64,000 nucleotides of DNA from Paenibacillus baekrokdamisoli (GCF_003945345.1 NZ_AP019308.1:1426001-1490000), one strand, 5' to 3'; shown: positions 1 through 8,732, counted from the stretch's first letter. The notes: a model not told the origin generated them from the sequence alone. Numbers and translations: made by a program.

Positions 1-1
1 C

Positions 2-1204
2 AGCCGGATCTATGGGCTTGGCGGCAAGGATTTCTACGCCGAGGACGGTCATCATTTGTTTGAATTGGCCATAGAAGCAGCTAATAGCGGTAAAGTGGCG
101 ATTCCATTCGACTACTATGGCCACACAGCGGGCGACCCAAACAAGGTGATGCAGCGCGTGCTCGAGCCGATGAAATTCGAAGAGCTGAAGACAGGTCTTA
201 TTACGGTTGATCGAGATGCATCTACAGGCAAGTTGAAAGTGAAAGTACCGCCCGTCCGTCAGCTTACCAAGAAGCCGAAGAGGCTGGCGCCAGGTCACGG
301 AGCATGCCCAGGCTGCGGTATTTTCTCCGGTCTGGAGCTGTTCTTCAAAGGCATCGAAGGCGATATCGTTGCTCTGTATCAAACAGGGTGCGCAATGGTT
401 GTCACGACCGGCTTCCCCTATTCCTCGCATAAGGCTACTTACATTCATAACCTTTTCCAGAACGGCGCAGCCACGTTATCAGGCGTTGTCGAGATGTTCT
501 GGGAACGCAAGCGCCGCGGTGAGCTTGACGGACTAGGTATTCAAGACGATTTCACATTCGTTATGATCACTGGGGATGGCGGTATGGATATCGGAATGGG
601 CCCAGCGATCGGAAGTGCCCTGCGGAACCATAAAATGATCATTGTCGAGTATGATAACGAGGGTTATATGAATACCGGTGCTCAGCTTTCCTACTCCACA
701 CCACTTGGTCATAGAACGTCCACCTCCAACGTGGGTAAGCATCAAGGCGGTAAATTATTTCACCATAAAGACACAGCTCAAATTATGGCGGCAACCAATA
801 TTTCTTATGTCTTTACAGGTTCAGAATCACTTCCGCAGGATTTGCTGCGTAAAGCTGCAAAAGCCCAGTATTATGCGAATAATGTAGGTCTCGTTTATGG
901 AAAAATATTGATTTCCTGTCCGCTCAATTGGCTCTCAGAGGAAAAGATCGGACAAACCTTAATCGATGAAGCGGTTAATACCTGCTTCTTTCCGATGTAC
1001 GAGGTGGAGGAAGGCATAACGAACATTACGTTCAATCCGGAAGAGAAGGGCAAGCGAATACCACTTGCCGATTGGCTCAAAAACATGGGTAAAACCAAGC
1101 ATATGACTCGTCCTGAATATGCAGAAGCACTGCAATCGTTTGAAGATGAGGTTGAGCGCAGATGGCTTAGGCTAAAAGCGAAGCACGAAAGTCCTTATTT
1201 ATAA
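2..1204 (+). CDS. 2-oxoacid:ferredoxin oxidoreductase, alpha C-terminus fused to beta (5'-truncated by window)
   Basis: The frame is open from the first bases (RIYGLGGKDFYAEDG), so the 5' end lies outside the window; the TTG at 56 is not the start. The first ~80 residues resemble the C-terminal end of an alpha (PorA-like) subunit, and the rest is a TPP-binding beta subunit. Visible beta motifs are GHGACPGCG, GDGGMDIGMG (TPP/Mg) and YDNEGYMNTGAQ. Cysteines in CPGC, QTGC and ISCP are placed like the ligands of the proximal 4Fe-4S cluster. Such enzymes oxidatively decarboxylate pyruvate or a related 2-oxoacid with CoA, reducing ferredoxin. The substrate cannot be told from this part. A gamma subunit would be expected in the missing upstream part or a separate gene. 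Confidence 0.88.
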   Translation, partial: SRIYGLGGKDFYAEDGHHLFELAIEAANSGKVAIPFDYYGHTAGDPNKVMQRVLEPMKFEELKTGLITVDRDASTGKLKVKVPPVRQLTKKPKRLAPGHGACPGCGIFSGLELFFKGIEGDIVALYQTGCAMVVTTGFPYSSHKATYIHNLFQNGAATLSGVVEMFWERKRRGELDGLGIQDDFTFVMITGDGGMDIGMGPAIGSALRNHKMIIVEYDNEGYMNTGAQLSYSTPLGHRTSTSNVGKHQGGKLFHHKDTAQIMAATNISYVFTGSESLPQDLLRKAAKAQYYANNVGLVYGKILISCPLNWLSEEKIGQTLIDEAVNTCFFPMYEVEEGITNITFNPEEKGKRIPLADWLKNMGKTKHMTRPEYAEALQSFEDEVERRWLRLKAKHESPYL

Positions 1205-1280
1205 GAAAAATAGCCAATCGGAATAAGCAGCGAGGTGCAGCAGATCGTGCTTGCACCTCGTTTGTGTAGGGGGATACTTA

Positions 1281-1574
1281 ATGCCAACAGTAATTCGTAA
1301 CCGCCGAACGGGAGAAATCGCTTGCGGATTTCTTCGTAATACGTATGATATTCAGTATTATGGAGCCTTCTGGTGGGAAGATAATGAAACGGCAGTGAAA
1401 AACTACGTATCTGCATTACATAGTAAGACAGCCGATCTGGAGGACCATTCAAGCTGGGAGCTGCTCGACATTCAAGAAGAGCGATTGAAGATGTTCAATG
1501 TAAAGCTGAATAATGATACGAGAAGAAAATTATTTCTAGAGAAAGACGGTACCCTAACCGTCCAAAAAGCCTAG
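1281..1574 (+). CDS. hypothetical protein, 97 aa
   Basis: I do not recognise this protein. The ATG at 1281 follows a GGGGGA-type ribosome site about 7 bases upstream; an in-frame start at 1251 lacks one. It is soluble, mixed-charge and rich in aromatics (a YYGAFWW stretch), with no signal peptide, membrane segment or obvious motif. It lies between the oxidoreductase and another unknown gene on the same strand and may be cotranscribed with the latter, which starts 30 bases downstream. Confidence 0.7.
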   Translation: MPTVIRNRRTGEIACGFLRNTYDIQYYGAFWWEDNETAVKNYVSALHSKTADLEDHSSWELLDIQEERLKMFNVKLNNDTRRKLFLEKDGTLTVQKA

Positions 1575-1603
1575 CAAGTGTAAGAGGGAGGCTGCAGCGT
1601 AAG

Positions 1604-2113
1604 ATGAAAGTGGCGCAAAATGACTATTTTCAACAGTTAATTGAAATGAGAAATGATGAGGACGCACGAGGGCTAGGAGTGCAGCTGCGCCAAGAAGGCT
1701 TCACACCTGTAAGGAGATTATTGGACCGGCTGCGTGATTATTTAAGACAGTTTACAGATGAGGAAGGAGAGATGGCGCTCGAGCTTCTTCATTACGCTCG
1801 TACAGCGCTTCCTGAACCAGGACAAATCAGTCCGTCATGGGCACATATATGGCAAGAATTTGAAAGAATAATCCGTACTAAAATGTATACATTTCGTTCC
1901 ATAGCTGTTGAAGAGCGGGAAGGTGAATGGCAGGTACTTTTGGATAATCCGCATTCCAATCAGAATATTGCTGTTTATCCTGCACTGACATTTATGGAGG
2001 CGATTTACCTGTTTGCTTATTTTCGAACGGATATGACCCGTAATGAATATATTCGTCTACAAAAGATTGCCACGGTAATGACGGTTACGGGAACAGACAC
2101 CGATGGATTATAG
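1604..2113 (+). CDS. hypothetical protein, 169 aa
   Basis: Not recognised. An AGGGAGG-like ribosome site precedes the ATG. The sequence is predicted soluble and largely helical, beginning with an acidic/basic helix (QLIEMRNDEDARGLG) and containing LRDYLRQF and ALELLHYARTAL segments. It has no transmembrane segment, signal peptide or catalytic motif that I can name. It is the last gene before a strong terminator and probably forms a small transcription unit with the 97-aa gene upstream. Confidence 0.7.
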   Translation: MKVAQNDYFQQLIEMRNDEDARGLGVQLRQEGFTPVRRLLDRLRDYLRQFTDEEGEMALELLHYARTALPEPGQISPSWAHIWQEFERIIRTKMYTFRSIAVEEREGEWQVLLDNPHSNQNIAVYPALTFMEAIYLFAYFRTDMTRNEYIRLQKIATVMTVTGTDTDGL

Positions 2114-2162
2114 AGGAAAGCGCAATAAGACCAAACGGCATGTTTGGGATAATCTGAGCTTA

Positions 2163-2211
2163 CAAAAGGGCTGCTCCTTCAGTCAGTGATGACTTGAAGA
2201 GCAGCCCTTTG
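2163..2211. terminator. bidirectional intrinsic terminator
   Basis: A long stem pairs AAAGGGCTGCTC with GAGCAGCCCTTT, with TTCAGTCA/TGACTTGAA extending it inward. It is A-rich on the left and T-ended on the right. It sits between converging genes (1604-2113 and the minus-strand reductase) and can serve both. Confidence 0.85.
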
Positions 2212-2263
2212 TGCGAGTTATGAATGATGAGCAAGTGTCCGATCGATCATTTATTTAATGGCA

Positions 2264-3259
2264 TTAATCAAAGGGTCTTTGCTCACATTGTGAGAGGTGA
2301 GCGGCGATTTTTCGACCATGAAACCGACCCGTTTCAATGAAAATCTCATTGGCCTCGCGCCTTGAGGCCACGACTCCAGCAAGATAGATGCCGGGAATGT
2401 TCGTCTCCATCGTTACATCGTTAAAGGTCGGATAACCCTCTTCCTCAATCGTAACACCAAACGATGTAAGAAACTCACGAACCGGATGGAAACCAGTGAG
2501 TGCCAGGACAAAGTCGTTTGGCAGCTCCTCTGTTCCATCAGCGTTCTCTATAGTTACAGTACGGGGACTGATTTCAATCAGCCGCGAAGCAAACCGCATT
2601 GAGATTCTTTCTCTAGCCACGAGGCTCTCGAAAGTCGGACGAACCCAGGGCTTGATGCTGGAGGAGTAATCTTCTCCTCTGTAGACGACAGTAACTTTTG
2701 CACCTACTCGTTCCAGCTCCAGCGCAGCATCTATCGCAGAGTTGCTGCCGCCAATGATGGCAACGTTCATTCCTGTATAGGGATGAGCTTCATGGAAGAA
2801 ATGGCTGACCTTCTCCGTCTGTTCACCCGGAATGCCAAGCTCATTCGGATGGTCAAAATATCCGGTAGCTACAATCACATTATCAGCTCGATATGTATTT
2901 GAATCCCCATGACGATCTATGCTTTGAAGAAGAAACCCATTACCCTCCGATGATGGATGAATCGACGTTATCGTCTCATAGGCATGAATTCGAACTTTCC
3001 GCCGCAGGGCCACATTACGATAATAATGGAGGGCTTCTATTCGGGATGGCTTATCATTTGCCGTTGTAAATGGGATTCCTCCAATTTCCAGCAGCTCTGG
3101 TGTGCTGAAGAAATGCATATAAGTCGGATATTGTGAGATGGAATGCACAATATTCCGTTTCTCGATGATAAGTGGCTCAATACCAGCTGCTTGAAGCTCG
3201 ATTGCTGCTGCGAGACCGCATGGACCGGCACCGATAATAATTACTTGTTCGTTCATCAT
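2264..3259 (-). CDS. ypdA: YpdA-family FAD/NADPH oxidoreductase (putative bacillithiol disulfide reductase)
   Basis: About 331 aa. The N-terminus has the FAD-binding GAGPCGLAAA motif, a central NADPH motif IIGGSNSAIDAALE, and ATGYFDHPN and GIYLAGVV segments typical of the YpdA/Bdr family. YpdA (Bdr) reduces oxidised bacillithiol with NADPH in Firmicutes, keeping the bacillithiol redox buffer working together with bacilliredoxins. The start was set at the tandem ATG (3259) because a GAGGTG ribosome site lies about 9 bases upstream; a GTG at 3271 overlaps that site. Not in an operon: flanked by a convergent terminator and a divergent gene. Other thioredoxin-reductase-like flavoproteins lack this pattern, but substrate specificity is inferred from family. 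Confidence 0.85.
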   Translation of the reverse strand: MMNEQVIIIGAGPCGLAAAIELQAAGIEPLIIEKRNIVHSISQYPTYMHFFSTPELLEIGGIPFTTANDKPSRIEALHYYRNVALRRKVRIHAYETITSIHPSSEGNGFLLQSIDRHGDSNTYRADNVIVATGYFDHPNELGIPGEQTEKVSHFFHEAHPYTGMNVAIIGGSNSAIDAALELERVGAKVTVVYRGEDYSSSIKPWVRPTFESLVARERISMRFASRLIEISPRTVTIENADGTEELPNDFVLALTGFHPVREFLTSFGVTIEEEGYPTFNDVTMETNIPGIYLAGVVASRREANEIFIETGRFHGRKIAAHLSQCEQRPFD

Positions 3260-3502
3260 AACGTTAGACACCTCGATTCCTGCATACTTTTTCGATCAGC
3301 AAACTGCTTGAGAAGCATATGCTGAATTTTGAAACATACAACTATTTTAACATATTCAACAATGACTTACTCCTTATCAAGGAGAACGTATTGTGAATCA
3401 ATCGTTACCTTCCTTTAGATCACGCAGGCAATTGGCTCTGTGTACAGGCGGCGATATGATGTATAATGAACGAACATCGCAAGCCACGAAGGGGGAGATA
3501 GA

Positions 3503-4036
3503 ATGCGACGGCGCTTTGTTGTTGAAGCTGTGATGATAGCTACGTATGGACAATTGCTCGTACCAAGTCGTCCTGTCGATTTTGTCTTGCCATATTCGAC
3601 AATCATGGAGTTGTACGATATGAAGGAAGGGGCAGAACCGGTGATGGATGATCCCCAGGATGATGCCCATGTGAAACAGAAAATAACGGAGCTTATTACT
3701 TTTTTTGAGGATCCTTTGAATCGCAAAAAAATTGAGCGAGCCTTGCAAATGCCCTGGAGAGAGAGTTCTCCGCTGCTTTTGAACGATCTGATTCAATTTA
3801 CTGTTGTGCATGCAGTAGACAACGCACAATATGGAGAATATTTTGACCCGATCGAAACGGAAATACTCTTGACTTCTCTGAAACTAAGCATCCCGTTATT
3901 ATCAGATCAATTCGAATTTCAAGATCGTCTGCTTGAAGCGGAAGTCCCTGTTCAAGTGTATGATATTGAGGATTATGAGTTCGCGGTGGAGCAAGGAATT
4001 TCTGCAGCAGACTTCGAATCATCCCATGACATTTAA
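3503..4036 (+). CDS. conserved hypothetical protein, 177 aa
   Basis: Not assigned a function. The ATG follows GGGGGAGA by 6 bases. The protein is soluble with an acidic C-terminal half (EVPVQVYDIEDYEFAVEQG). The N-terminal MRRRFVVEAVMIATYGQLLVP segment is followed by PYSTIMELYDMKE, then a mainly helical region. No metal-binding, nucleotide-binding or membrane motif is evident. It is monocistronic by context: the upstream gene is divergent, and a separate promoter starts the ABC exporter unit downstream. Confidence 0.75.
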   Translation: MRRRFVVEAVMIATYGQLLVPSRPVDFVLPYSTIMELYDMKEGAEPVMDDPQDDAHVKQKITELITFFEDPLNRKKIERALQMPWRESSPLLLNDLIQFTVVHAVDNAQYGEYFDPIETEILLTSLKLSIPLLSDQFEFQDRLLEAEVPVQVYDIEDYEFAVEQGISAADFESSHDI

Positions 4037-4077
4037 GAATATGACTAATTTTGAAAAAAATTGTGAAAATGTTTCTC

Positions 4078-4106
4078 TTGCACGTTGGTGGAAGTGATGA
4101 TAAGAT
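4078..4106 (+). promoter_or_regulatory. sigma-A-type promoter of ABC exporter leader
   Basis: TTGCAC (-35), a 17-base spacer and TAAGAT (-10). Transcription would start near 4113, about 35 bases before the leader peptide ORF. Confidence 0.7.
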
Positions 4107-4146
4107 TTGGGTGTTCCAATAATCGGAAAATAAGGAAAGGAGGGCG

Positions 4147-4236
4147 ATGGCTATGATTCAGTTTAATGTTGATGTACACAATTTTAATTTAAATGATAGC
4201 CATCGGCCCAACTTCTTGCGTATAACGCAGCTTTAG
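4147..4236 (+). CDS. 29-aa leader peptide of ABC exporter operon
   Basis: A 29-codon ORF (begins MAMIQFNVDVHNF, ends LRITQL) behind a near-perfect ribosome site, AAGGAGGGCG directly before the ATG. It lies between a good promoter and an intrinsic terminator that precedes the first ABC gene. Its stop codon falls inside a hairpin loop (4225-4246). In Bacillus subtilis the related bmrCD (yheIH) exporter is preceded by the short bmrB ORF, and translation of that leader controls attenuation in response to ribosome-targeting antibiotics. I infer the same role here from architecture; the peptide sequence itself was not matched to BmrB. Confidence 0.7.
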   Translation: MAMIQFNVDVHNFNLNDSHRPNFLRITQL

Positions 4237-4246
4237 CTAGCTGCGT
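4216..4246 (+). promoter_or_regulatory. two mutually exclusive leader hairpins
   Basis: Hairpin A pairs TGCGT (4217-4221) with ACGCA (4225-4229). Hairpin B pairs ACGCAGCT (4225-4232) with AGCTGCGT (4239-4246). They share the same middle strand and span the last leader codons and its stop, so ribosome position can choose between them. Confidence 0.55.
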
Positions 4247-4259
4247 GCTTAGCGCGAAT

Positions 4260-4302
4260 AAGGAGATTTTGAGCCCTTGTGGCTTGAAGTCTCCTTTTTT
4301 GT
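4260..4302 (+). terminator. attenuator terminator upstream of ABC exporter
   Basis: AAGGAGATTTTGAGCC pairs with GGCTTGAAGTCTCCTT through 16 positions including G-U pairs, with a five-base loop and a run of six T. It lies between the leader peptide and the exporter, so read-through must be regulated or partial. Confidence 0.8.
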
Positions 4303-4349
4303 TGTCCGCCAATGGATTTCGCATACTTTCGGAGGAGGAGATAGAGAAA

Positions 4350-6098
4350 ATGAAAGTATTGCTTCGACTAATGAAATACCTGCGTCCCAGTACCAAGTGG
4401 GTGGTCTTGTCGCTGTCACTGCTTATTCTGGGAACACTGATCGACCTTATTGCGCCATGGTTGTTAAAAGAAGTCTTTGATAATGGGATTGCGAAGAAGA
4501 ATACATCCGTAATTCTAGGCTTAACATTAGCGCTTGCAGGCATTCAGGTCATTAAGAGCTTCGCTATGTTTTTGCAAGGGCGATCACAAGAGCTGGTCGG
4601 ACAAAATGTGGTATTCACACTTCGTAAACAAATGTATGAGCATCTTCAGAAATTATCATTCAGTTACTATGATAAAGCCAAAACGGGGCAGTTAATGTCC
4701 CGGATGACTGGAGATATTGAGGCGGTCAAGAACTTCATCGGGTTTGGTGCCTTGAATATGGTGGGCGGCTTGCTCACGTTTATTGGTACGATTATCTTCA
4801 TGGTCATCATGCAATGGCAGGTCACTTTACTCAGTATGTCGACGATTCCGCTGCTTGTGTTCATCTTGTTTCGGTTCAACAAAAAAGTGGGCCCGGCATG
4901 GGGACAAATTCGGGAGCAAATGGGTAGGCTCACCACAACATTGCAGGAGAATATCTCGGGAATCCGCGTAGTTAAAGCATTTGCACGAGAGCAGGCGGAG
5001 CAAGTTAAATTCGAGAAGCGCAATGATGAGAACTTTGATACCAATATGGAGCGGGCGAAGCTTGAAGCAAAGGCTTTTCCAATGATGGGCTTCTACGGTG
5101 GTCTTACCTTTTTGATTATGATTTGGTTGGGTGCTTATTATGTGGCGAAGGGTCAAATGACTCTAGGGACTTTCATGGCATTCCAGTGGTATACATGGGG
5201 AATTATATGGCCGCTAAATATGCTAGGCTGGCAAATCAATATTATGCAGCAGGCGATCAAAGCAGCTCCTCGCGTATTCGAGGTCGTAGATACGCCAATT
5301 GACATTAGTGATCCTGCTAATGGAGGTATTGCTTCAGCCCCGATTAAAGGCAATGTTACGTTCGAGCATGTATCCTTCCATTTTGCTGATCAGGATCAGG
5401 AAAAGGAAGAGGGAATTTTGCAGGATATCTTGCTTGACGTGCGAGAGGGCGAGATTATCGCGGTTCTTGGTGCGACCGGTTCAGGTAAAAGCAGTCTTAT
5501 CGCTCTGATGTCTCGCTTTTATGATGTGAGTGAAGGTCGTGTACTCATTGATGGCGTTGATGTTCGGGATTACGAGCTCGATGGACTTCGTCGGAAAATT
5601 GGTATTGTACCGCAGGAAACCTTCCTATTCTCGGCTTCCATTCGGGAGAATATCGCTTACGGTGTGCCAGAGGCTACGCAGGAGCAGATCGAATGGGCCG
5701 CTACGAAAGCACAGATTCATACGTACATTGAATCCATGCCTTTTGGCTATGACACTTTAATTGGAGAGCGCGGTGTTGGGCTCTCAGGCGGTCAACGGCA
5801 GCGTGTGGCGCTTGCGCGTGCCATTCTGATGGATCCCCCTATTCTCGTTCTTGACGAAGCCACGGCAAGCGTTGATACAGCGACAGAATCGGCGATCCAC
5901 GAAGAGCTGCTGGAGGTAATGAAAGGCCGCACAACCTTTATCATTGCTCAGCGCCTGTCCTCCGTGAAAAGAGCAGACCGTATTATCGTTCTTGATCAAG
6001 GGAAAGTTGTGCAGCAAGGTACACACAAGGAGCTATTCGAACAGGATGGATTCTTCCGCAATTTGTTCGAAATGCAGGAAGCAGCTTCGGTCGGATAG
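4350..6098 (+). CDS. heterodimeric ABC exporter subunit, YheI/BmrC-like
   Basis: About 582 aa, one half-transporter: six hydrophobic segments in the first ~320 residues, then an ATPase domain. Walker A is GATGSGKSS (near residue 374), signature LSGGQRQR, Walker B ILVLDEATAS. The switch region reads IIAQRLSS, so the usual H-loop histidine is Gln. The start at 4350 has GGAGGAGG upstream; the longer ORF from 4245 runs back through the terminator and is not used. The family exports drugs or lipids-like substrates using ATP. It forms an operon with the next half-transporter (45 bases apart), and the pair resembles the BmrC/BmrD multidrug exporter in order and regulation. The substrate is unproven. 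Confidence 0.88.
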   Translation: MKVLLRLMKYLRPSTKWVVLSLSLLILGTLIDLIAPWLLKEVFDNGIAKKNTSVILGLTLALAGIQVIKSFAMFLQGRSQELVGQNVVFTLRKQMYEHLQKLSFSYYDKAKTGQLMSRMTGDIEAVKNFIGFGALNMVGGLLTFIGTIIFMVIMQWQVTLLSMSTIPLLVFILFRFNKKVGPAWGQIREQMGRLTTTLQENISGIRVVKAFAREQAEQVKFEKRNDENFDTNMERAKLEAKAFPMMGFYGGLTFLIMIWLGAYYVAKGQMTLGTFMAFQWYTWGIIWPLNMLGWQINIMQQAIKAAPRVFEVVDTPIDISDPANGGIASAPIKGNVTFEHVSFHFADQDQEKEEGILQDILLDVREGEIIAVLGATGSGKSSLIALMSRFYDVSEGRVLIDGVDVRDYELDGLRRKIGIVPQETFLFSASIRENIAYGVPEATQEQIEWAATKAQIHTYIESMPFGYDTLIGERGVGLSGGQRQRVALARAILMDPPILVLDEATASVDTATESAIHEELLEVMKGRTTFIIAQRLSSVKRADRIIVLDQGKVVQQGTHKELFEQDGFFRNLFEMQEAASVG

Positions 6099-6143
6099 TG
6101 GGTTTATAGCTTTATATAGATTGATCTTTGAGGGGGGAATGAA

Positions 6144-7955
6144 ATGAGTCAAGTAGAGTGGGATTCAGACGAGCTGGAGGAGAAGCCCTTTAATCGTACG
6201 TACATGAAGCGGCTGTTCAAATACGTACTTCCCTATCGCAGGGTGCTCACAATCGTTATTATCATTGTCCTTTTCAATATGGCACTTAGCTTAGCAGAGC
6301 CCTTACTGCTGCGAGTCATTATCGATAAAGGTATCGGGCTTGGAAATCCTAATTTCAAGATCATTCATTGGATTGGATTCAGTCTTCTTGCGATACGGAT
6401 TATCGGTTGGGTGTTCGGTTACTGGCATACGAAGCTGATTAACTTTACAGGTCAGCGCATTTTGTTCGATTTGCGTCAGCAATTGTTTAATCATCTGCAA
6501 ACCTTATCTTTCCGTTTCTTCGACGGTAGGCCAGCTGGGAAAATTATGTCTCGTATCACGAATGATACGAATGCAATTGGTGAGCTGATCAACGGTGGAT
6601 TGATCACAATCGTCATGGAGGTCACTCATCTAGTCGGTATCGTGGCCATTCTGCTATGGATGGATTGGAAGCTGGCCTTACTGTCTTTTATTACAATGCC
6701 TCTTTTATATTTAATTGTAGGTAAAATGCAGCCCAAAATCGAAAGCTCCTGGTCGCGGTCACGTAAGACGATGTCGGCGATTAACGGGAATGTGAATGAG
6801 ACGATTCAAGGGATTCGCGTTATTCAAGCCTTCTCTCGGCAGAAGGCAAATAACCGTCGTTTTGAGACGCTGAATAGTAATAATAAGTCTGCTTTTATGC
6901 GTGCGGTAACGCTGGAATCAACGGTATGGCCAGCTGTCGAAATGATCGGGATGATCGGTACCTGTATCGTCCTATGGTTCGGTGCGAAACTGGTTATGGA
7001 TCAAGTTCTGACATTGGGCTTTATTATGGCCTTCATTAATTATTTGTGGCGTTTCTGGGGCCCGCTTAGCGCATTATCCAAGGTTTATAGTCAGGTGCTA
7101 TCGGCAATGGCATCAGCGGAGCGGATTTTTGAAGTACTTGATACGGATCCAGAAGTAAAGGATCAAACGGATGCCAAGCCACTCAAAACTATTCAAGGAA
7201 GTGTCGTATTCGAGAACGTATCCTTCCGATATGGAGAGGACAAACCAGAGGTGCTGCATGGTGTCAATTTGCAGATTAAACCGGGCCAACGTGTTGCTCT
7301 TGTCGGTCCTACTGGAGCGGGGAAGAGTACAATCGTCAATCTTCTTATGAGGTTCTATGATGCAACCGGTGGACGTATTCTGATTGATGGGCAGGATGTG
7401 AAGGATGTAACCCTTGAATCATTGCGCCGCCAGATGGGTATCGTGCTGCAGGATTCCTTTATATTCTCAGGCACGATTGAGGAGAATCTTCGATATGGGA
7501 ATGAAGATGCATCAGATGAGGCGCTCATGCGTGCTGCTACAAGTGTTCGGATTGATAAGTTTGTCTCCGCATTCGCTGACGGCTATCATACACAGGTTGA
7601 GGAGCGTGGGTCTAAGCTCTCCGTTGGACAGCGTCAGCTGCTCGCTTTTGGCCGGGTTCTGCTCTCTGATCCGCGCATCCTTATTCTCGATGAGGCGACC
7701 TCCAGTGTCGATACGGAAACAGAACAGCATATCCAATCTGCTCTGCAAACTGTTCTTGAGGGACGTACGGCTTTCATTATCGCCCATCGGCTGTCAACCA
7801 TTCGAGATGCGGATCTTATCCTTGTTGTTCAGGATGGTCGAATTTCGGAGCAAGGCACTCATGATGAACTATTGAAGATAGACGGATTATACCGGAAACT
7901 GTATCGGACTCAATTTGAGATGCAGCAGTCACTGACCATGCAAACGGGTGCATAA
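6144..7955 (+). CDS. heterodimeric ABC exporter subunit, YheH/BmrD-like
   Basis: 603 aa, preceded by GAGGGGGG. It has a transmembrane domain of about six helices and an ATPase domain with Walker A GPTGAGKST (near residue 390), variant signature LSVGQRQL, Walker B ILILDEATSS and a canonical IIAHRLST H-loop. The pair with the previous gene is therefore asymmetric: canonical signature with altered H-loop in the first, altered signature with canonical H-loop in the second. This is usual in heterodimeric exporters with one degenerate ATP site. The N-terminal ~25 residues are charged and cytoplasmic. A terminator follows. Which drug or lipid is moved cannot be told from sequence. Confidence 0.88.
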   Translation: MSQVEWDSDELEEKPFNRTYMKRLFKYVLPYRRVLTIVIIIVLFNMALSLAEPLLLRVIIDKGIGLGNPNFKIIHWIGFSLLAIRIIGWVFGYWHTKLINFTGQRILFDLRQQLFNHLQTLSFRFFDGRPAGKIMSRITNDTNAIGELINGGLITIVMEVTHLVGIVAILLWMDWKLALLSFITMPLLYLIVGKMQPKIESSWSRSRKTMSAINGNVNETIQGIRVIQAFSRQKANNRRFETLNSNNKSAFMRAVTLESTVWPAVEMIGMIGTCIVLWFGAKLVMDQVLTLGFIMAFINYLWRFWGPLSALSKVYSQVLSAMASAERIFEVLDTDPEVKDQTDAKPLKTIQGSVVFENVSFRYGEDKPEVLHGVNLQIKPGQRVALVGPTGAGKSTIVNLLMRFYDATGGRILIDGQDVKDVTLESLRRQMGIVLQDSFIFSGTIEENLRYGNEDASDEALMRAATSVRIDKFVSAFADGYHTQVEERGSKLSVGQRQLLAFGRVLLSDPRILILDEATSSVDTETEQHIQSALQTVLEGRTAFIIAHRLSTIRDADLILVVQDGRISEQGTHDELLKIDGLYRKLYRTQFEMQQSLTMQTGA

Positions 7956-7967
7956 TAAGGCAAGGAG

Positions 7968-8013
7968 AAGCAGCTTCGTGAAAAGGATTCACTTTTGCGA
8001 AGCTGCTTGTTTT
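7968..8013 (+). terminator. intrinsic terminator of ABC exporter operon
   Basis: AAGCAGCTTCG pairs with CGAAGCTGCTT, with GTGA/TCAC extending the stem inward, followed by GTTTTG. Confidence 0.8.
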
Positions 8014-8179
8014 GTGGAAAGGAATTTGCAAGAAGAGGTATTCTTTTCGGCAAAATGATGAATAATAAAGGATAAAACGAAAAAACAACTTCTACCGATG
8101 CATAATTTATTTGACAAGTCTCCAAAAAGTATATAAGCTTACTATGCCTTTTTAAATCTAAACAAACAGGAGATTGATT

Positions 8180-8452
8180 ATGTCATTCAATTTTAAAATT
8201 AAAAATTTTGTTGCGGCAGATAGTAATCCGGCGACAGGACTTTATCATTTTGTTGCCACTTTCTCCGATCGAACACAGGTAAGATTGATGTTCCAGAAGA
8301 ATCCAGAATGGACATTAATCGGAACGAATCGCTTGTTAACCGTACCTTGCCCAGTCTGCAGACGTGACTACTACTGTAACTGCATGAGCAAATATGCACC
8401 TCAATTCGAAGAGCAAGTATTAGAAGGCGAGCTTTACAATACCGTCGACTAA
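8180..8452 (+). CDS. small Cys-cluster protein, 90 aa
   Basis: Unrecognised function. The ATG at 8180 has AGGAGA about 6 bases upstream; a TTG at 8174 is less likely. The C-terminal half carries a cysteine cluster, CPVCRRDYYCNCM, which could bind zinc or a metal. The N-terminal half looks like beta strands (FNFKIKNFVAADSNPATG, HFVATFSDRTQVRLMF). No signal peptide or membrane segment is present. It stands alone between two terminators, which suggests its own promoter; I could not identify one with confidence. Confidence 0.7.
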   Translation: MSFNFKIKNFVAADSNPATGLYHFVATFSDRTQVRLMFQKNPEWTLIGTNRLLTVPCPVCRRDYYCNCMSKYAPQFEEQVLEGELYNTVD

Positions 8453-8483
8453 TCATTTGAACAAGAATCGAATTGTTGATTTG

Positions 8484-8509
8484 AAGCAGGTTAACAGCCT
8501 GCTTTTTTG
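8484..8509 (+). terminator. intrinsic terminator
   Basis: AAGCAGG and CCTGCTT pair around a seven-base loop, followed by a T-run; it ends the small Cys-cluster gene. Confidence 0.75.
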
Positions 8510-8636
8510 CTTTGTTGAGAAGTTTGGTCTGAAGCTCGTGGACAGCGGTCGGAAGAACATTCCATCTGTGCAGCGGCTCATTGTTCGTTTCTTAAGTTCA
8601 ACTTATATAGAATTATTAATGAATTTACGAAGCAAT

Positions 8637-8694
8637 GCATTATGTTTGATGCATTATGTTTCATGGCATTATGTTTCATGGCATTATGTTTGAT
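8637..8694 (+). repeat. short tandem repeat GCATTATGTTTSATG
   Basis: Four near-identical copies of GCATTATGTTT(G/C)ATG lie just upstream of the serS promoter. They contain no ORF of note and look like slippage-generated repeats. Confidence 0.8.
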
Positions 8695-8697
8695 GGC

Positions 8698-8726
8698 TTG
8701 CGTCATTGTTGAAGCTTTGCTATAAT
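8698..8726 (+). promoter_or_regulatory. serS promoter
   Basis: TTGCGT, 17-base spacer, TATAAT. Transcription would begin near 8733 and read the T-box leader. Confidence 0.8.
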
Positions 8727-8732
8727 TACGAC

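Noticed and set aside
4245-4349. N-terminal extension of the first ABC subunit
   Set aside because: It would be translated through the terminator hairpin and has no ribosome site; ATG 4350 has one.
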